A stretch of DNA of 64,000 nt from Sodiomyces alkalinus F11 (Eukaryota; Ascomycota; Sordariomycetes; Glomerellales; Plectosphaerellaceae), in NCBI RefSeq assembly GCF_003711515.1, contig NW_021167083.1:2820201-2884200 (forward strand). Direction: 5' to 3'. The notes below the pieces were generated by a model. That model was not told the DNA's origin. It worked only from the letters and a program-made list of their open reading frames with translations, and did not search any database. The position numbers and the translations under genes are program-made. This document shows positions 22,773 to 34,470 of this stretch, piece after piece. Each line of letters opens with the position of its first letter. Within the stretch, counting starts at the first letter, position 1.

Positions 22773-25700
22773 ATTATTATTATTATTATTATTCTTACTC
22801 TGCTATCCTATCTAATCTATAGGAGCCTAATTTAGACTCTATAGTCTTTCTCGAGTAGCTATGAAGGGGAGAACTCGGGATCCTAGGAGAAAAACCTCTA
22901 TACTTATCCTTAGTTAGAGTAATACCGTTACGGGGCCGATATAGCCCCGGTTTATCCCCTATATATATCTAGATTATACCTCTAGGCTAATAGCTAACAG
23001 GAAGGGTAATAGGCTATAGTTCGGGTTAGTCTAGGCTGGTCGTTAGCGAGGGAGTTAAGGGCTAAAAGGGTGCCGCGGCGTCTCCGCCGTGTAGCGGCTA
23101 TAGTATATTATCTCCGGCCTCCCTGCGTCCCCGGGGACTATTCCTATTATCCCTTCCGTTTAATGAATAAAGAGAAAAGGTAAGGTAGGCGTTCCTGCCT
23201 CCTTTAGGGGGTAGGTGCCTGCTATATCCGGCGGTAGGCAGGAAGAGTAGGGCTCCGCCTATACCCGTAAAAATAGTAGATAGTTAATAGAGGATAAGGT
23301 CCTTTTCCTTTCCCTTTTTTCCTTCCTATAACGCCCTAAAGTTTGTTATAGGTTTTCCGTACTACGTTTACGTTTATAGTCTTATAGACTTCCTATCGCG
23401 GTATCGTACTAATTAGTAATATCTCTTAGTTCGTTAATCTTAATTTTCGTATATAATTCTAGTATATAGTTTATAGTTTATTAGTGGCGTTACGCTAGCG
23501 TAGGGTTAACTAGGTAGTATAATAGAAGTAATAATATATATAATACTAAATATAATTAGTATTGTAATATAAGTATTTCTATATTATAGTAGCGCCGTGG
23601 TAGTAGTATACTAATAGCCGTAAATACCTTCCCCTAGTAATAATCGCCGATATAAATAAGGCATAGTTTATATTATACTATATATATACCCCGGTAATAT
23701 TAAGGTAGTGTCGTGGCGTCTAATTTATAATAGTTACTTATATTATAGTAAGTGTCTAGGATCTTATTCTAACGATATTAAAGCTTATACTAATACTATA
23801 GGTATTAGTACGGCGTGCTTTTAATACGCTAATAGCCGATATCTATAAAAGGATATAAGTTATCCTTATACTATAGAGGTACTATTAGTATATCGAGGTG
23901 TTTAGGTTTAATAAATTAGTAGGTCCCCCCCGTTACTAAGAAGTAGTAGTAACGTCTTATAGGCGTTTATACTATTTACTTATCGGTAACGGTTATTAGT
24001 AATAATAGTATCGCTACGGTAAGTAATCTCCTTTCGGTATCATAGTAATACCTTACTAATAATCCGTAGGCTAAGGAGCGTTTAAAGATAGCGGCTTTAT
24101 CCTTTAAAAGGGCCGTTACTCGGGCGCTATCTTCCGGTCGCGGCTATAGCGGCACCTTATCGGAGGAGTTATAGGAGGTATTACGCCGACTCTAGCGCGT
24201 TAAGGTTATAGCGGGTATTCTATTAGATTATTATATAAATAGCCTTAATGAAGTCTTTTTACGGCCCTTTTACGGTATTAATCTAGCTAACTATCCTAGG
24301 GCCTTAAGTATATTAAAAGCGGGGTTAGTACCTTTAAGGGAGGTAAGGAGAAAGGTAACAAGGAGTCATTATTTCGGTGCCGCTAGGGTTCTAGCTTATA
24401 AGGCCCCTATGTAATTATAAAGGACTATTATATTCTTTTTACCCTGTTACGGTATTACCGCGTTCTTATAGGCGTCTATGACTTTAAGGGCGAGCCGGAA
24501 ATCATTAAGCCTCCTCTATTATAGGAATTACTTAGGTATTACTCTAGCTTTAGTATTATACTCTAGCGCGTTATATAAATCTCTCTTAATTATAAGCCGT
24601 CTTTTTACGGTGCCAAAAAGGTCTTCACGCTCCTCCTCGGCTATATCCTAGTATTAGAGTACTACGTACTCCGCTATCTTAGCCCCTTTATTGCCGTAAG
24701 GGTACTATATTAATAGGAACTCTGGTATCCTCGCCTTAGCTGGGAAAGCCCGTAAACCTAGTTTTTCTAATCTAATCTAGGTAAATACAGAACTCTATAG
24801 TTTTAGGAGACCCCTATATTTTCGGAGGGAGTTTTATATTAGAGGGCGGTCTAGTGCCGCTATAGTATACGTGTAAGGGCGCCTCGCCTTTATCTAAGTT
24901 CTGCCCTATACCTTTATTAATGCTTTCCTTAGGGGTAAGGCCCCCGCCTAGGCTATTAGGGCGGTTAGTAAGGCAGTCTATATAAGGGCCGCGCGTATTT
25001 TATAGTATCGATTCGGGACTATAAAGGATCTCGCCGCGGCGAATACCCTCGCTAGTATATTATCCTTAATACTCTTTTCCTGGATCCGGAGGGCTTTCCT
25101 AGTACTAAGACTTATAAGGTATAAGTTAAGGGGGGGATAAAGGTCTCGTTTTTAAGAACCCTAATAGATATAGCCTTATAGGCTCTTACTACGAGTTTAA
25201 GACACCGGTTGTATACCTCTATAAATACTATTACAGGGCCGTATTAGGGGCCTACTTTAATATTATACACGACTAAGGTATAGTAGGCTATTACCGGTCT
25301 GATTACTATAAAGTATAACCTCCTTATATTCGCGAAGCTATACCCCTACGCTATAGTACTAAGCCTTAAGAGGATATATACTCAGGTAGTAAGGCGACTC
25401 TTTACCTCCTTAGTATACTATCGGAAGTCGAGTTTCCTGTTTAGCTAAACGCTTAGGAGCCTTATCGCCTTTTTCTAATACCGACGTAGTACTAAGGGGG
25501 AGTAGCGTGGGTAAGGGTTAACGCGACTTCGTAAAGGGGATATAGATATACTTAGCTAGTTCGAATTATAATCCGCTCGCTACTTTCTAGTTTAGGTAGG
25601 TTCTTTACGCGGTAGCGAGGCGGCGCCGTGTTTATACCTTAGTTCTTCCAATGGCGACGATATTCGTATTATCTATAAACCCCGTTATTATTATTTTAGG

Positions 25701-27014
25701 AGTCTCCTTTAATTCCTCGTAAAGGGTAGAGATGTAAAGAATAAAAAGGATAGGAGATATTAGTAAGCCTTATAGGATGCCCCCCTAAAGGTGCCGCGGG
25801 GGAGCCGTCTTATTATCGAGTAGTAGTTAGGCCGTGCAGTTATAAAGGAAACTACTTATTAGTATAGTAAGCTAAGGGGGAAATCCTTTCCTTTTAAGTA
25901 CTTCGAGAAGTCGAGTATAGGAGATAGTATTAAAGGTAGTCTTTATATTTAGTTAAAATATTAAAGCGGTACCGCTATAGGCCTAGCTCGCATTTATAGC
26001 TTCCATGACTTTTTATACCGCTACCTTAATACTGCGGCCTATTCGGTTACCTATTTACCCTTTTAGGAGGAGCCGATACTCCTCCGTTACGGTAGTAATA
26101 TAGTCGGCGAGTATTCCTTTAAGGACTTTACCTATTATATTAAGGAGCGATATTAGTCGTTACCCCTTCGCTATCCTATAATTAGCCAGGGGCCGGCTTT
26201 CCTTCCTTAGTATTACCACGGTAGCGTAGCGCTACCTTGGTGGGTAGTAGCTCGCTTTAATATATACTATAAAGATTATACTTAGCTTTTAGTATAGGGG
26301 GTTCTATAAGCCTTAAAAAGCCTTACCGGGAGTCCGTCTAGCCCTAATACTGCCTAGGGCTTAATTTTCTTACGCGCCCTTATATATTCGTTATGGTAAT
26401 ATCGTGGCGGATATTCTAACCGGGGGAAAGCTTTACACTTAGAGGCCTATAAGTAGTAGGATAAGGGGGGGAGGAGGAACTTCCGGCTTAGGACTTTAGC
26501 TTTCTCGGTATATAAGGTAGCTAGGCTATCGTTATTATCTTAGCGTAGTGGTAGTACCGAAAGAGGGTCTAGTAAAGCTTTACCCTTAGTTTTTACCTAT
26601 TTCTAAAATCGTAAAAGGAGATTATCGTTTTTCCCGGTCAAGTATAGTAGGTATCGCTAGTATAGGCGCTTCGCTACCGCCACGGCTTTATATTAGCACC
26701 TCTTCGCTACCTAGAACTTATCCTATCGGTTTTATAACTTTATTACCGTATATCTATAGTAAAGACGCCGTGCCTCCTAAGTAAGAGCGGTTAGCTCCGC
26801 GTTCTATTAGGGGGTAAGTAAGAGTCCGGGGATACTACCACGGCAATACGGTATAGCCTTATCGGCTAGGGTCGTAAGGTCTTTAATTAGGTTATGTAAT
26901 ACTAAGTCGATATCTTCTAGTATTATAAAGCGGACGGTCTATTATAGTTACGTAACGGCGAGCTAGGGGACCTATAAGGGGTTAAAGTCCTTCTAGACTT
27001 ACCGGGGCCCGATT

Positions 27015-27023
27015 AAGTCCCGT
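27015..27023. repeat. Target-site duplication, left copy (nested LINE)
   Basis: AAGTCCCGT here is repeated at 27550-27558, flanking the plus-strand LINE fragment. In the uninterrupted relatives L2 and L3 the sequence across this point is continuous. Confidence 0.75.
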
Positions 27024-27549
27024 GGTGGCCCTAAGTGGGTGAATTCGGCTTTTATGCAGTTAAAACCCGGCTTCGGATATTTAAAAGCCCACTACAAAAA
27101 GGCCTAAAACTGCGCCAACGACCGTTGTTCCTGTCTCGACTCCCCTATACAGGATACAGCACACCTTATTCTTTCCTGCCCTTTTTATAAAAACGAACGA
27201 AAAGCCCTGCAGGAAGCCCTAGCAGGTCTAGCGCTATCTCTACCGCTATTATTCGGTACCAAAAGAGGAATACAGACCTTATAGGCGTATCTTTTAGCTA
27301 CTAAAATAGCTTTAGGGGAGTGGTATAGGGCATAAACCTCGGATCCTACGGTCTAGTTTTATTGCTCTGGTCTTTTACCTATTAGGTTTATTAGGCAGAT
27401 TATTACGGAGGATTTCCTTTATTATTACTACTACGCTTTATTATACTATACCTAGCTTCTGATAGCCTTTTGCCCTTAGAGCGATAGGCGTCGCGCTATA
27501 GCTTTAGGGCTGTATGCGCGTAATGAATTAAAAAATACAAAAAGAAACA
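27024..27549 (+). mobile_element. 5'-truncated plus-strand LINE 3' end nested in L1
   Basis: It aligns with the 3' end of the plus-strand LINE at about 47395-47890 (shared CTAAAACTRCGC, TTTTTATAAAAACGAACG, AAAAGCCCT, GAGGAATA, TTTTAGCTACTAAAATAGC, GGATTTCCTTT). It ends in AATTAAAAAATACAAAAAGAAACAA. It is flanked by a 9-bp direct repeat and keeps many CA/TG dinucleotides, so it is younger than its L1 host. The coding part is the protein C-terminus with a Cys/His-rich look (ACDRCSCLDSPIQDTAHLI-like order), common at the end of fungal LINE ORF2. Confidence 0.85.
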
Positions 27550-27558
27550 AAGTCCCGT
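27550..27558. repeat. Target-site duplication, right copy (nested LINE)
   Basis: AAGTCCCGT, identical to 27015-27023. The next bases (AG versus GG) differ by one RIP-type change. Confidence 0.75.
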
Positions 27559-29644
27559 AGTATTATCGTCGCGGTGCTTACCGCGGTGTCTATCTCTATA
27601 TAGATTCGGCCTATCTATAAATAATAATCCGACCCTATAACGGTTTATTGGGACCGCTAAAGTTACAGCGGAGCCTTTATATTACCTATATAAGGTTAAT
27701 AGTGCTAGTGCGCCGGCCCGGGCGGTACTATATAGTAGTCCCGGGGGGGGTTACTAGGTCTAGGTTTTACCGGGTTATAAGGGTAAATAGGGTATCGGCC
27801 TAGGGGTAATAACACGGTGGCTATATTTATAAGGGGTAGTATAGGTCAAAGTCCCCTATAAGGATATAGCGGCCCCGCGGTAGTATTATATCCAATATAT
27901 CTTATAAGGGTATATTCTAGGGGATCCTAGCTAACTAGTAGTTCTCTAAGTAGATTAACTAGATTATAAGGGCGTTATCTCTAGTCCTAAATATAACCGC
28001 GTAGATATTATAGTAGGCCCGCTATATCTACGTATATAGCGGGTATCTCTTATATATATATAGGAGGGCCTGGCCTCCTTCTTAGATTAACCGATATACC
28101 CCTTAGGAGGGGCAGACAGGGCTTTTCGTGAAGGGGTTAAGGCCGGGTTCCTAGATAGCTATTATATCGTACTTAGCGCGGTACTAAAACAGGAGCTCCC
28201 GCCGCGCCTAACTCCTCCCTAAAGTCTATAAAAGGACGTGGATTCTTATTAGTTAGTAGGGGGGGAGGCTAAGATAGTATACCCGGTATAACCGGGGTTT
28301 AGTTCTGGCTTTAAAGCTCCTATTCTAATACCTTACTAGCCCCGCGGGGGACTATATAGGCGCTTATTAGGCCCGGTATCGGGGAGCCCTCCTATCCTTT
28401 AGTCCTTTTCGGGGGGCGTCCTTAGCCCTTATAGAGGGGCCCGTTCTAGTCCTAGGCGATAATAATCGGGGGAAGGATTTACGACTATTATAGGTATACT
28501 ATTTTGGTCTAGTGGGTAATATCGAAGTCTCTAGCTTGGTACTTATACGCTTCGCGAGTCTTCTTGGCCTTTTTCCTTAGTAGTCGGTATAAGTTGTTAA
28601 AGGTATTATAGTCTCCGGTATAGGCGGTATAGCGGCGGGAGCGGCTAGGCGCTATAGCGTTATAGTATCCTAGTCTTTATAGGTGTACTAATTCGGGCTT
28701 AGCGTAGTAGCGGTATACCCTTCTTACCGTAGGGTAGCCGTTAGCCCTATAACCGAAGTATAGGCACTTATAGCACTTTAGGGGGCTAAGGTTAGGATTA
28801 TATAGTTCGTAAATATAGCTACCCCCTTTAAAGAGGAGGGTATTCCAGATAAGGCTTACTACCCTTTTCGGTAAAGCCGATTCGATAAGGAGAAACGCTA
28901 CGCTACTAATACTATAATAGGGTACTCGCTATTATACCTAGAGGATTTTAGCCTCAGGGTTTATATCTTATAGGGATACTAGTAAGTCCTCCTCGGATAG
29001 GGCATTAAGAACCTCCTAGGGGATAGCCTTAGTAAAGATAGGGTAGGTTTATACGGCTAAGGTAACTCCTTTACTAAAGGCCTTCTTAATCTATTATTCC
29101 TTATAGGTAGTCTACTATTATACCCTTTCAGTAAAGGTAACGTAAATATCTCTATTAGGTAGCTTCCGTGCCGCTACGGCGTTATATCGGGTAATCGTAG
29201 CGTTTATAGCTTAAATAATTTCCTTTAGGGTCCTAGCTCTAAGGGGCTAGTCTTCGGGGAGGGTTCCTTAGCGGACTATTAATTCCCGGTAATACCTAAT
29301 AGGGATTACTTTAGGTAGGGCGGGGTCCCGCGGCGGCGCTATTATAGGTACTTAGGCTATAATATTAGTCTAAGTCTCTTTTATACTACTTATTCCTTTT
29401 TAGAGTTTCTCACGGATAATGTGGCGGACGGATACGTATAGGTATACTAATAGTGGCGTGCTAGCGTTATTACGGGTACTATATATCGTAATTAATTTCT
29501 TTACTAGCTCCACGACCTATTTAATCGTGTTCTTATTAGCTAGTAAGGCCTAAATTTCTACCTTAATCTTAGCTACTCTCGGTTCCGGGGGGCGCGGTAG
29601 TCCTCTTTTAGTCTTATATCGGTTCCGCGCTATAACCTACCTCG

Positions 29645-30790
29645 GGAGGGGGGGGGTATAACGAGCGTATAGCGGGAATATAATAAGATTATTTACCGGG
29701 CGAACTTTAGTAAGGAGCTACTTTGTAATCGTGGGCGAGCGATACGATATATAAGGTATATAGCGATAAGCGGATAGTAGGGGCGGACTATACCGGGTTA
29801 GAATATAAATCAGGGGCGTAAAGCGGGCGTAACGATAATAGAGCGGGGAACTTATAATAGAAGGTTAGGGGGTAGCCGGCCTTTTACCCTTATAGGCGCC
29901 GGTACCGGCTCCCCCTTTAGTGATAAAGGTCTTATTACTGGGTATCTAAAGGGGTAGGGGAGTTAGACCGAGGCGGGCGTTACGGGGGCGGAGCGGGGGC
30001 GGCGCGAGGATAGTATAACCCGGGACCCCGTTAGATCCCCTACTATATAGCCGAACGGTACCGGGGTATCCTATACGGGAGTTCTAGGGCCGTACTTATA
30101 CTATACCGACTATGTAAAACTTACCTTAAGAACGATAGCTTAAAGGAGGAAAAGAGGAAAGGAGGAAAAAAGAGGTAGAGAGGGAGGTTTATAAGAACAG
30201 GGAGCGGTAGATTAGCTCTACGAGTCACCACGCCTTTTAGAGAATAATAGCCACGCCTGGCCTATACTATAGCGCCTTCCCCGGAGAGCCTATATAGCGC
30301 GAGTAAGGGAGGTATATAACTAAATAAGGGCTACTATAAATAGTAGGTATACGAAGGAGGTTTTAGAATAAATAATAAATAAAGGGAGTAAGGGGGGGTA
30401 GGCGCGCCCCCCCTATAGAAGGGAGGGAGGGTATAAAGGGTACCGCGGCGAGGGGAGAATAACCTCGCCAGATCCGGAATAAAGGAAAGGACGGTGGCGA
30501 GGCACCGTGGTAATAGCGTACCGAGGGCGTGTATAACCTAACACGGTACCTAATAAACTAATTAGCCGACCCCTATTAGCTATTAGCCCGGAGGTAAGAT
30601 CCGGTTTTCGAATAGCGATACAAACGGGGCCGCGGAGTAATACCGTAGAGGCCACGTATAATAGAACTGCTTATATAATAAGAGCGTAGGGGTTTTTATC
30701 TATTAACGGTTTCCCCTTAAGAATTAGAGAAGGACTATTACCTAGGTGGCTAGCCTAGCTTAGCTAAGCGAGAGCAGAGTAATAAATAAT
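29645..30790 (+). repeat. Three-copy repeat family, copy B
   Basis: It aligns with copy A (8390-9570) over its whole length and ends with the same GCTAGCCTAGCTTAGCTAAG, GCGAGAGCAGAGTAA and AATAAAT tail. It abuts the 5' side of minus-strand L1. Open stretches on the minus strand (for example 30413-30655) are chance frames with no recognised domain. Confidence 0.6.
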
Positions 30791-31118
30791 AAATAAATAC
30801 TATTCGCTTACCCCCTCGCACTTATACCTAAAATACTATAGATACTTAGACTTAGTATCTCGAGCCTACCCCCGTTATCGTTATTAGCGACTCCAATAAT
30901 AAGGCTCCCTCGCCGGCTATTCCCCCTACTCTTACGCCTACTACCTTTACTACCTCTAATTAGGGGAACTATAATATCAGGGCTATAGCCTTACGTCCGC
31001 CCGTTTCTAGGCCGACTACTATATCTGCCACGGCTCCGACTACTATTTCGATAACTGCCCCTAGATCTGCCCCTAATACTACCCCTACCTATAGATCGAC
31101 TACTACCCCTGCCAGCCT
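30791..31118 (+). other. Pro/Thr-rich coding-like sequence between copies B and C
   Basis: The plus strand reads as low-complexity Pro/Thr/Ser-rich protein (repeated CTACTACCCCTGCC-like codons). This may be a fragment of a gag or ORF1 linker. No domain recognised. Confidence 0.35.
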
Positions 31119-31520
31119 GCCAAGCGCGCCCCCGCCCTTATAAAAAGGAGGGAGAGTATAAAGGGTACCGCGGCGAGGAGATAATAACCTCGCCGGATCC
31201 GGAATAAAGGAAAGGATAGCGGCGAGTAACTATAGCAGTAGCGTACTAAGGACACGTACGACCTAACACGGCACCTACTAACTAGCTAACCCCTATTAGC
31301 TACTAGCCTAGAGGTAAGATCCGGTTTTCGAATAGCGATAAGAACGGGGCCGCGGAGCGATACCGTAACGGCTATGTATAATAGAACTTCCTTATATAAT
31401 AAGAGCGGAGAGGTTTTTGTCTGTTAACGGTTTCCCCTCGAAAATTAGAGAAGGACTATTACCTAGGTGGCTAGCCTACCTTAGCTAAGCGAGAGCAGAG
31501 TAATAAATAATAATAATAAT
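31119..31520 (+). repeat. Three-copy repeat family, copy C (left-truncated)
   Basis: It matches only the right-hand 400 bp of copies A and B, from GCGCGCCCCCGCCC through GGTACCGCGGCGAGG and GATCCGGTTTTCGAATA to GCGAGAGCAGAGTAA and an (AAT)n tail. Truncation on the left with the right end kept supports reverse-transcription-type insertion in plus orientation. Confidence 0.65.
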
Positions 31521-31539
31521 AATATATAAATCCTACTAC

Positions 31540-32660
31540 TTTGAAAAATATAAATATACCGATATCTATAGAAGATATCGAAGAAATATAGAGCTATAAT
31601 GCCCATAGAAAAAGTAAGTTAGTTACGCTTATAAATAAAGAATCTATAGATAAAGATAAGGACTTTTCCTACCTAGAAAAGGTTTATATAGATTTATACG
31701 GTCTAATTAACCCTATATCCTGTAATAAGAAGCATTGGATCTTATTTATAATAGACGGATCTACCCGGTATCTATAGACTAAATTACTAGTCGATAAATC
31801 AGAAACGACGGTTATAACCGCTATAAAAGAGTGGAAAATTCCGGTGAGTGATAATAACTATAATACAAAAATAAAAGAAATTAATACCGACGGCGGGCGA
31901 GAATTTAATAATACCTCGTTTAAACGCCTTTTCTTAGGCGTAAATCATAGTATAAAGCCCTCTATACCCACGAAGCACAAGGCTCTGTAGAAAGGATAAT
32001 AAGGACTATAATAGAAAAGGTCCGTGCCCTTCTCTTCCACTCTAGGCTACCGCGATATCTTTAGGGTAACGCTGTTTATTCAGCTATTTATATATATAAT
32101 AAAACCCCTAATACGGCACTAGGCTTTAAAACGCGTTACAAATTAAAAGAAAATTGAAAGCCTAATATTAATATTATAAGGGTCTAGGGATCAATTCCTT
32201 ATTATAAGAATAATAACCTAAATTTAAGGAAATTAGATACTAGAGCCCTTCGAGGTGCTCTAATAGGCTTTAACGATTATAGTTATAAAGTATATAATCC
32301 GTAAACCAGGAAGACTAGCTGGTTCCGCGACGTATGTATACTAGAAAATCAATTCCTCACTTCTTCTTCGGAAAATATAATTAATACAAATAAGCCTGAT
32401 TATAAAGATAAATATTCAAGTGAAGATTTACCTCCTACCTTATAGGCAGAATTGGTTTCCTACTATAGGCCTTATTAGCCTAGTCAGTACTATAAATATA
32501 ATATATCTAAAGAGGTCGATTTTAATTCTACGAATTTAAAAAGACCTTTTAGTTCTATCTAAACCGAAGAAGATAACGGTTAAGAATTAGATAATAATCT
32601 ATATCCGGCGGCTACTATACGAAAGAGTTAACGGGCAGCGGGCTGTTTTATTGCAGCTGC

Positions 32661-32707
<47 letters not shown>

Positions 32708-33665
32708 TAAATAGCCCGGCTAATAATAAAAGCCTAGATACCAGGTTTAAAGTATAAATTCCTTCTAAATCTTTAGAGGAATTTAGGGATTATGTGTCTA
32801 TTAATTATACATCTTATGATGATAATAAGCGCTTGTTATATATAATAGAAGATACTATATTGGGAAACTTTAGTTAAAAGAAAGTCCCTACTTCTTTCTA
32901 AGTGTAAACGCTCGATACGAGCCCGGTACCTATAAACAGGCTATAACCTGCCTAGATAAAGATAAATAGATTGAAGCTATAGTAGGTGAAATAACAGAAC
33001 TTTAAAAACGAAGAACCTAGGATCTAATAACGGTCGATACGTCTTAAAATAACTATACTACCTAAAATAACACCCATAACGTCTTAGGAGGTCGTTAAGC
33101 ATATAAAATAAAATATAACGATAAAAATAAGGCTATACAATATAAAGCTAGGTGGTGTATATAAGGGTTTAATTAAGTACTAGGTATTAACTACCTAGAA
33201 ACCTTTTCTACTACCTCTAGGCTAGAAAGCTATAGATTAGCTTTTATACTAGGCGTATCCCTAGACTGGAATTTCCGGTAGTTCGACGTTAAAAACGCGT
33301 TCGTACACGCCAAAATAGATACCCATATCTATACTATATAACCTATAGGCTTCGAATAAAAAGAAGGCTCTAATAATAAGAATAAAACGATTTATAAGCT
33401 GAATAAAGCTTTATACGGTCTAAAATAGAGCCCACGGCTCTAGTATAATTTCCATAATAAAATACTACGTACTATCGGTTACTGCGTCTCCAATGACGAT
33501 AACGGTATTTTTACTTATTATTAAAAGGATAAAAATAATGATATACACCGTGGTATACTATTATGCTATGTTGATGATAGAGTGGTATTAAGCCCTTCTA
33601 ACACTATAATATAATACCTATATACAGAAATATTAAAAGAAATTTCACTTTTAGAGTCCGGTTCT
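31540..33665 (+). pseudogene. Ty1/copia pol remnant: integrase and reverse transcriptase
   Basis: Plus-strand frames show the copia integrase core near 31660-32000 (VYIDLYGL, KKHWILFIIDGSTRYL, INTDGGREFNN). Its C-terminal part follows near 32060-32350 (IYNKTPNTALGF, GALIGFNDYSYKVYNP). After an Asn-rich linker comes copia RT near 33250-33600 (NFR*FDVKNAFVHAKI, KLNKALYGLK*SPRL*YNF, then LCYVDDRVVLSPSNT). The YVDD catalytic pair is kept while the frame has stops and shifts. RNase H and LTRs are not evident: the sequence fades out at about 33665. No relation to the minus-strand copia element at 50-56 kb beyond family level was seen. Confidence 0.85.
32662..32704. repeat. (AAT)14 microsatellite inside copia linker
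   Basis: A perfect AAT run encoding poly-Asn in the pol frame, in the variable linker between integrase and RT. Confidence 0.9.
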
Positions 33666-34470
33666 ATATTAATATTCTATAGTTTAGGTACTTTTCTATC
33701 GCAGGTGCTTTATAATTCTTGCAGAGAGATAGGGAAAACGTTATAGATCCTTATAGTCTTTAGGAGGGCGAGTTAATATACTAGTCTATATATACCTATA
33801 ATCTTGGTAATTTTATATAGTCTAATAAACTTATCGCTAAGTTTCTTCGAAGGCCTATACTATCGGATATTCTTCGTGGAGAGTAAAATATAGTTATTAA
33901 CCGCGAAGTATCTTTAGGTCCTCCCGTTATTATAGTATCGTTTATACGTTCTTTAGGCTTTTTGAATTAGGTCTATAAAGGAGTAGCGGCTAGCTATATA
34001 TTACTCCGTGTATATCTTAGCCTTAGCTAAATAAGCCTCCCCTGCCCTAGGTAATTATACTTTATTAGGGCCTCTCGGATTATACCCTATTAGTACGTCC
34101 GCGGGTATTCGTTATATAGCGGAGTGCTACGCTATATTATAAGTAAATTTCGTAAGAGCCTAAGCGGTCTATCTAATTATCCTATTCCTAGGAGTAGAAG
34201 ACTCTAAGATAGTATTCCACGTTCTGGTTTTATCTTTTTATCTAGCTATAAGTCTATAGCTACCACGCTATAAATAAGCGTTATTTAGTGCCAAAGTAGC
34301 CGTAAAGGGTAGTCTAAAAATAGCTTATAAATAAGGACCCTTAGTCTGATATAATGCTATTAGGAACCCCAAAGGTTCGCTATATATATAGTACTAATAG
34401 TCGTTCCCCTAAGTAGGCTAAGATAGCGAAGGTCTAAGAGTAGGAGAGGTATAGCACGGTTTCTAACGTT
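33666..34470. other. RIP-mutated stretch between copia and gypsy remnants
   Basis: No conserved motif recognised on either strand. AT-rich with scattered short open runs. It may include the copia 3' end or gypsy RT sequence too mutated to read. Confidence 0.35.

Larger units (their letters stand above)
22773..29644 (-). mobile_element. LINE L1, Tad-like non-LTR retrotransposon, RIP-mutated
   Basis: Minus-strand element with an (AAT)n 3' tail at 22773-22795 and its 5' side near 29644. Excluding a nested insertion (27024-27549) it is about 6.3 kb. Landmarks in the minus direction: an ORF1 cysteine-knuckle region near 28750-28590 (YRANGYPT, YRYYAKPELVHL, where several Tyr replace Cys), the endonuclease C-terminus with an SD(H/Y) motif near 27630, and RT with a LISPILFILYIS-type box near 25750. 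The catalytic box at about 25660-25680 reads FIDN-like instead of FVDD. The region toward the 3' end should hold the rest of RT and an RNase H. Every frame is closed by TAG/TAA stops. ORF1 is shorter at the 5' side than in L2, so L1 is 5'-truncated. Confidence 0.82.

Noticed and set aside
30413..30655. 80-residue minus-strand frame in repeat B
   Set aside because: The equivalent region in copies A and C is not open, and no domain or conserved feature is visible.
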